Below are positions 62,467-64,000 of a DNA stretch of 64,000 bases, in pieces. How positions within the stretch are numbered: the stretch's first letter is position 1; every line of letters starts with the position of its first letter. The notes beneath the pieces were generated by a model. That model saw only the letters and a program-made list of their open reading frames with translations. It did not search any database and had not been told where the DNA came from. A program made the translations under genes and the position numbers. Source of the stretch: Gluconacetobacter diazotrophicus PA1 5 (lineage in GTDB: Bacteria > Pseudomonadota > Alphaproteobacteria > Acetobacterales > Acetobacteraceae); contig NC_011365.1 in assembly GCF_000021325.1 (NCBI RefSeq), forward strand, positions 1,584,501 to 1,648,500, written 5' to 3'.

Positions 62467-64000
62467 TTACTGGACCGTCGCGCCCTGCGTGCCGTCGAGC
62501 GTGTAGGCGATGATGTAGTCGCCGCTGCGCGTTCCCAGCCCGCCATGGCCGCCGGCGGCCATCAGGACGTACTGCTTGCCGCCGACCTCGTAGGACATGG
62601 GGGTGGCCTGGCCCCCCGCCGGCAGGCGGTCGCGCCAGATGACCTGGCCGGTCGCCAGGTCGAAGGCGCGCAGGTAGTCGTCCGCCGTGGCGCCCATGAA
62701 CACCACGCCGCCCTTGGTCACGATATTGCCGCCGATATTATACATGCCGGTCGGCAGGGGCAGGTTGTTGTGGGTCCGGAACGGGCCCGTATCGCGCGTC
62801 GTGCCGACCGGGTGCTGCCAGACGATCTTCTTCGTCACCAGGTCGATCGCGGTCAGCGTGCCCCAGACCGGGCCCTTGCAGGGAATCTGCAGCGGGTTCA
62901 GCCACGGGTTGGTATAGGCGATATAGGGCGTGCCGTAATCCGGCGACACGGACAGGGCGTCGCCCTTGGCCGCGGGTTCCTCGCCCTGGCCATTCCATTT
63001 CGGCAGGGTCCCCGGGGCTTCCAGCGTCTGGCGCTTTTCCAGCCTGATGCGGAACGGCAGGTAGCTGGCATTGGCCAGCAGGATCTTCCGCTGGGGGTCG
63101 ATCGTGATGCCCTGCCAGTCGACGACGCCGTAGAACGCCGGATAGACGATGGTCGTCTTGCCCACATGGGGCGGCGTGAACTGGCCTTCATAGGCCGACT
63201 GGCGATACTCGATCCGGCAGAGCATCTGGTCCAGCAGCGTCGCGCCCCACATGTCGCTCTCCTTCAGGTTGGCGGGCGTCAGGCTGGGCATGGCGGCGGG
63301 GTACGGCTGTGTCGGAGAGACACGGTCGTCCGGTGCGTGGCCGGCCGTGGGAACGGGGCGCTCGTCCACCGGATAGCCCGGAACCGGCTGGCCGGTGCGG
63401 CGGTCGAGGACGAAGAATTCACCGCGCTTCGTGCTCTGCACCAGTGCCGGGACGCTCTCGCCGTTCTGCCCGGGCAGGTCGACCATGGACGGGCCGGAGG
63501 GAATGTCCATGTCCCACAGGTCGTGATGCACGGTCTGGTAGGTCCAGCGGCGTTCACCCGTCACGATGTCCAGCGCGATGGTCGCCGACGACGTGGCGTC
63601 GTCGAACGGACGGCGCGAACCGCCCCAGTTGTCGGGCGGCGAGTTGCCCGTGGGGATGTAGACCAGCCCCAGGTTGAGGTCGGCCGTATAGACGCCCCAG
63701 GCATTCGGGGTGTCGCGCGTCAGCACGTCGTTCGGGCCGGGCGTCCAGGTTTCCGGCGTGTGGCCGGCGTCCCAGGCCCAGGCGATGGCACCGGTGGTGG
63801 CGTCAAAGGCGCGGATGGCGCCCGAGGGCTCGAAATTGGCCTGGTTGTCGAAGATCCAGCCGCCGGTGATCAGGCGGTTCTTGGCGACCATCGGGGGCGA
63901 GGTGATGAAATGGAAGCCATGCGGCACATGGCCCAGGTAATCGCGCATGGAAATGAAGCCATGATCGCCGAAATCCTCGCACGGCTTGCCCGTTTCGGCA
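62467..64000 (-). CDS. Membrane-bound PQQ-dependent dehydrogenase, glucose/quinate type (5' end beyond window)
   Basis: The C-terminal 511 residues of a quinoprotein of the membrane-bound glucose dehydrogenase family are readable to the window edge. The first visible residues, PETGKPCEDFGDHGFI, match the Gcd-type catalytic propeller. Further landmarks are GHTPETWTPGPNDVLTRDTPNAWG, GNSPPDNWGGSRRPFDDATSSA, YQTVHHDLWDMDIPSGPSM, GVVDWQGITIDPQ, and the C-terminal GGQATPMSYEVGGKQYVLMAAGGHGGLGTRSGDYIIAY. The N-terminal membrane domain is outside the window. It oxidises a sugar or polyol (glucose, quinate or similar) in the periplasm and feeds ubiquinone; the exact substrate cannot be fixed from this part. 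Confidence 0.88.
   Translation of the reverse strand, partial: AETGKPCEDFGDHGFISMRDYLGHVPHGFHFITSPPMVAKNRLITGGWIFDNQANFEPSGAIRAFDATTGAIAWAWDAGHTPETWTPGPNDVLTRDTPNAWGVYTADLNLGLVYIPTGNSPPDNWGGSRRPFDDATSSATIALDIVTGERRWTYQTVHHDLWDMDIPSGPSMVDLPGQNGESVPALVQSTKRGEFFVLDRRTGQPVPGYPVDERPVPTAGHAPDDRVSPTQPYPAAMPSLTPANLKESDMWGATLLDQMLCRIEYRQSAYEGQFTPPHVGKTTIVYPAFYGVVDWQGITIDPQRKILLANASYLPFRIRLEKRQTLEAPGTLPKWNGQGEEPAAKGDALSVSPDYGTPYIAYTNPWLNPLQIPCKGPVWGTLTAIDLVTKKIVWQHPVGTTRDTGPFRTHNNLPLPTGMYNIGGNIVTKGGVVFMGATADDYLRAFDLATGQVIWRDRLPAGGQATPMSYEVGGKQYVLMAAGGHGGLGTRSGDYIIAYTLDGTQGATVQ

Overview
The window looks like chromosomal DNA of an acetic acid bacterium (Acetobacteraceae, Gluconacetobacter/Komagataeibacter type). 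The evidence is high GC content, PQQ-dependent sugar dehydrogenases (a sorbosone-type enzyme at 2358-3488 and a glucose/quinate-type enzyme running off the right edge), a large glycogen/trehalose operon, many TonB receptors and porins, and a NadA-NadB-NadC route to NAD. The genus is an inference from gene content. No rRNA and no CRISPR array were seen; there is one tRNA (Asp).

Left part (1-18 kb): a peroxide-stress block holds a divergent, truncated oxyR and ahpC-ahpD of the mycobacterial type. tRNA-Asp, a secreted sorbosone dehydrogenase-like protein and a small tyrosine phosphatase follow. Next is a nadA-nadB-nadC operon with ATGA start/stop overlaps. It is preceded by a perfect 16+1+16 bp palindrome and by an NrtR-type (Nudix-related) regulator gene, which together make a self-contained NAD-synthesis control unit. 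Then come a PsiE-like membrane protein, a beta-barrel porin, NnrU, a two-domain VOC protein and a tripartite RND efflux operon (pump, adaptor, NodT-type outer-membrane factor).

Middle (18-29.6 kb): a more AT-rich accessory island carries a type I secretion system. On the minus strand are an ABC exporter with a degenerate C39-like domain, a HlyD adaptor and a Sel1-repeat protein. On the plus strand are a TolC-like protein and a lipoprotein. Between them lie two Cys-free, Ser/Thr/Gly-rich candidate substrates, one with degenerate RTX repeats. An IS630-family element (23449-24607, TA duplication, frameshifted transposase) sits at the 5' end of the exporter gene and now supplies its apparent ATG.

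Right part (29.7-64 kb): a sulfate ABC transporter operon (cysP-cysT-cysW-cysA) stands behind an OprP-like porin. It is followed by a TetR/SDR divergent pair with tandem operators, an unknown lipoprotein, two TonB-dependent receptors, a YaiI-family protein, histidine ammonia-lyase divergent from a Rieske oxygenase, and a six-gene glycogen-trehalose operon (glgA-glgB-glgX-treZ-malQ-treY, minus strand). The window ends with a DUF4112 protein, a GAF-Fis regulator that lacks an AAA+ domain, a SphA-like outer-membrane protein and a truncated membrane-type PQQ dehydrogenase.

Many long open frames antisense to these genes are artefacts of high GC content and were left out. Most functional calls rest on family motifs read by eye; no database search was possible.
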